The notes under the pieces were generated by a model. That model was not told where the DNA came from, made no database searches, and saw only the letters and a program-made list of their open reading frames with translations. A stretch of 64,000 nt of DNA from Myxococcota bacterium (lineage in GTDB: Bacteria; Myxococcota_A; UBA9160; SMWR01): positions 1 through 64,000 of the forward strand of contig JBCCEW010000028.1 of the NCBI GenBank assembly GCA_039030075.1, given 5' to 3'. Positions 62,939 to 64,000 of this stretch are shown here, in pieces. Positions within the stretch are counted from its first letter, which is position 1. Each line of letters opens with the position of its first letter. The position numbers were made by a program, and so were the translations under genes.

Positions 62939-63934
62939 ATGACTCCGCCGAACGCGCATCGCCGGGCTCGGTTCCAGGCGCTGGTAGGCCTCGGGGTGAC
63001 GCTGGGACTGACCGCACTGGGTTGCAGCACGCGCTGGGACGCCGCCGGCTGGGCCGAGACGCGTCCCGAGCTCGCTGGCCAGCCGCTCGGACATCTGGGC
63101 GACGCGACACCCTACGTGCTGCCGGTGGCGGGCGAGCTGCGCTGGTTCCTGTGTCGCTGGAGCGGGGACGCCCCGGTTCCAGTGGCCGTTTCCGAAGCGG
63201 TGTCACCCGCCGAGCGCGTTCTGATCGAGCGGGCCCTGGTGGCCTGGGAAGACGCGGTTCCGGGCCTGCGCTTCTCGCGCGGGGGGCAGGGGCGCGTCGG
63301 GATCCGCGTCGACATCGTGCCGTTCCGTCGCCGCGGTGCGCGGGCGGCGGTCGACTGCCGGGTCTCCGGCGTGCGCGCGTCCGGGGCGTTCGCGGCCGAG
63401 GTCGTCGCGGCCGCCGTCTTGATCCCGCGCTCCGAGGGGGACCCCTTCGGCCGTCCGGTGCGACTCGGCGAGGCGGAGCTCCTCGGGAGCCTCGTACACG
63501 AGTTGGGCCACGCCCTCGGCCTCCAGGGGCACGCCCCGGGCGGCGAGTCGAGCGTGCTGGCGCGAGAGGCGTTCGAGGTGCGCCGGGTCGGCGCGCGTTT
63601 GCTGGCGGGCGGGCGCCTCGACGAGCCCGCGATGCGTGCCCTCTACGCCGTGCCTTCGGGCGTCGTCGTGCTGCGTCAGCCCGTGGCGTCCGAGCTCGCA
63701 GATGCGAGCGAGGGCGGCTGGCGGGTTCGACTCGGCGACGGGGCCGTCGAATGGTCCACGGAGACGAGACCCGACCTCAGGTATCGCATGAGGTTTCCGG
63801 CCGAAGTATTGGATGGAACGAGGGCGTTCGCTGAGGCTTACGAGGGCCCGGAATCCCTCAGCCCACGCTCGGATCGATCTCGCGCGCCTTCTGGGCCAGG
63901 TTCGACGCTGCCGCCACCTCACCGAGTGCCTTGA
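62939..63934 (+). CDS. matrixin-like metzincin lipoprotein
   Basis: A 331-residue predicted lipoprotein: hydrophobic ALVGLGVTLGLTALGC with the lipidated Cys near residue 29. The zinc motif is HELGHALGLQGH, the HExxHxxGxxH consensus of metzincins, preceded by the usual IERALVAWEDAVPGLRFSRG that opens matrixin-like catalytic domains. A Met-turn is less clear. It may degrade extracellular protein or act in the periplasm. The last 77 bases overlap a convergent TPR gene, and the final residues look non-conserved. Confidence 0.83.
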   Translation: MTPPNAHRRARFQALVGLGVTLGLTALGCSTRWDAAGWAETRPELAGQPLGHLGDATPYVLPVAGELRWFLCRWSGDAPVPVAVSEAVSPAERVLIERALVAWEDAVPGLRFSRGGQGRVGIRVDIVPFRRRGARAAVDCRVSGVRASGAFAAEVVAAAVLIPRSEGDPFGRPVRLGEAELLGSLVHELGHALGLQGHAPGGESSVLAREAFEVRRVGARLLAGGRLDEPAMRALYAVPSGVVVLRQPVASELADASEGGWRVRLGDGAVEWSTETRPDLRYRMRFPAEVLDGTRAFAEAYEGPESLSPRSDRSRAPSGPGSTLPPPHRVP

Positions 63935-64000
63935 GTACGACCGAGAGGTGCATCACGACCTCGGCGTTGCGCGGCTCCAGCTCGTAGCCGCGTTCGAGGT
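63858..64000 (-). CDS. TPR-repeat protein, C-terminal fragment
   Basis: Only the last 46 codons are present; the gene runs off the right edge. The peptide has LERGYELEPRNAEVVMHLSV and LKALGEVAAASNLAQKAREI, then DPSVG and the stop. The A-x-x-L-x-P-x-N ... A-IDP spacing is that of tetratricopeptide repeats. It overlaps the metzincin gene tail to tail by 77 bases. Its length and partner are unknown. Confidence 0.7.
   Translation of the reverse strand, partial: LERGYELEPRNAEVVMHLSVVLKALGEVAAASNLAQKAREIDPSVG

Overview
This is a high-GC (about 70% by eye), gene-dense chromosomal window from a Gram-negative bacterium with two membranes. It carries lptC-lptA-lptB, a TolC-type channel, yajC-secD-secF, a bactofilin, two PEP-CTERM proteins, an F420-type LLM oxidoreductase, and the order lpt - rpoN - ptsN - hprK - rapZ - IIA(Man) - HPr. 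That order is familiar from the former Deltaproteobacteria, so a Myxococcota or Desulfobacterota-like lineage is my best guess; this is inference, since no rRNA is present. I see no tRNA, rRNA, CRISPR array, transposase or integrase. No stretch over 300 bases lacks a gene; the longest gap is the 279-base ilvB leader.

Layout. 1-12351: a TetR-type regulator cut by the window edge, a bisphosphate nucleotidase, two PEP-CTERM proteins, an acyltransferase-SGNH protein, an M48 lipoprotein protease, and a minus-strand operon of an amidohydrolase-like protein, a HAD phosphatase and a NahK-like sugar kinase; then an SDR oxidoreductase and a small membrane protein. 12364-18363: ilvB-ilvH, an LLM oxidoreductase, an alpha/beta hydrolase and an RlmD/TrmA-type methyltransferase, all on the minus strand. 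18446-27123: a large secreted subtilase, a double-PilZ protein, an SGNH hydrolase, a DsbA-like protein, a small lipoprotein, and a GlxA-type regulator coupled to a DJ-1/PfpI protein. 27135-34010: a glycan-type cluster (kinase-like protein, two glycosyltransferases, SGNH protein, CmcI-like protein, asparagine synthase-like amidotransferase).

34511-40879 is a tightly coupled run that joins lipopolysaccharide export (LptC, a double-domain LptA, LptB) to sigma-54 and a regulatory phosphotransferase set (PtsN, HprK, RapZ, IIA-Man, HPr); Enzyme I is not in the window. 41055-46326 carries metK, a SpoIID-like protein and yajC-secD-secF. 46389-48562 is bactofilin plus a TolC-like protein on the minus strand. 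48668-56647 is ispD-ispF-uvrB-uvrC, a small protein and ComEC. 56593-64000 has a protein with a degenerate rhomboid domain, fdhD with a formate-dehydrogenase-like oxidoreductase, a divergent pair (CDF transporter and a metzincin lipoprotein), and the end of a TPR protein.

Two observations stand out. First, the leader of ilvB can fold into a three-way junction 12 nt before a strong intrinsic terminator, the layout of a cis-regulatory RNA. Second, many genes have a TAnnnT hexamer 6-8 nt before the start codon and no Shine-Dalgarno, which suggests widespread leaderless transcripts. Known function is recognised for most genes; start codons, weak families and regulatory calls are marked as inference.
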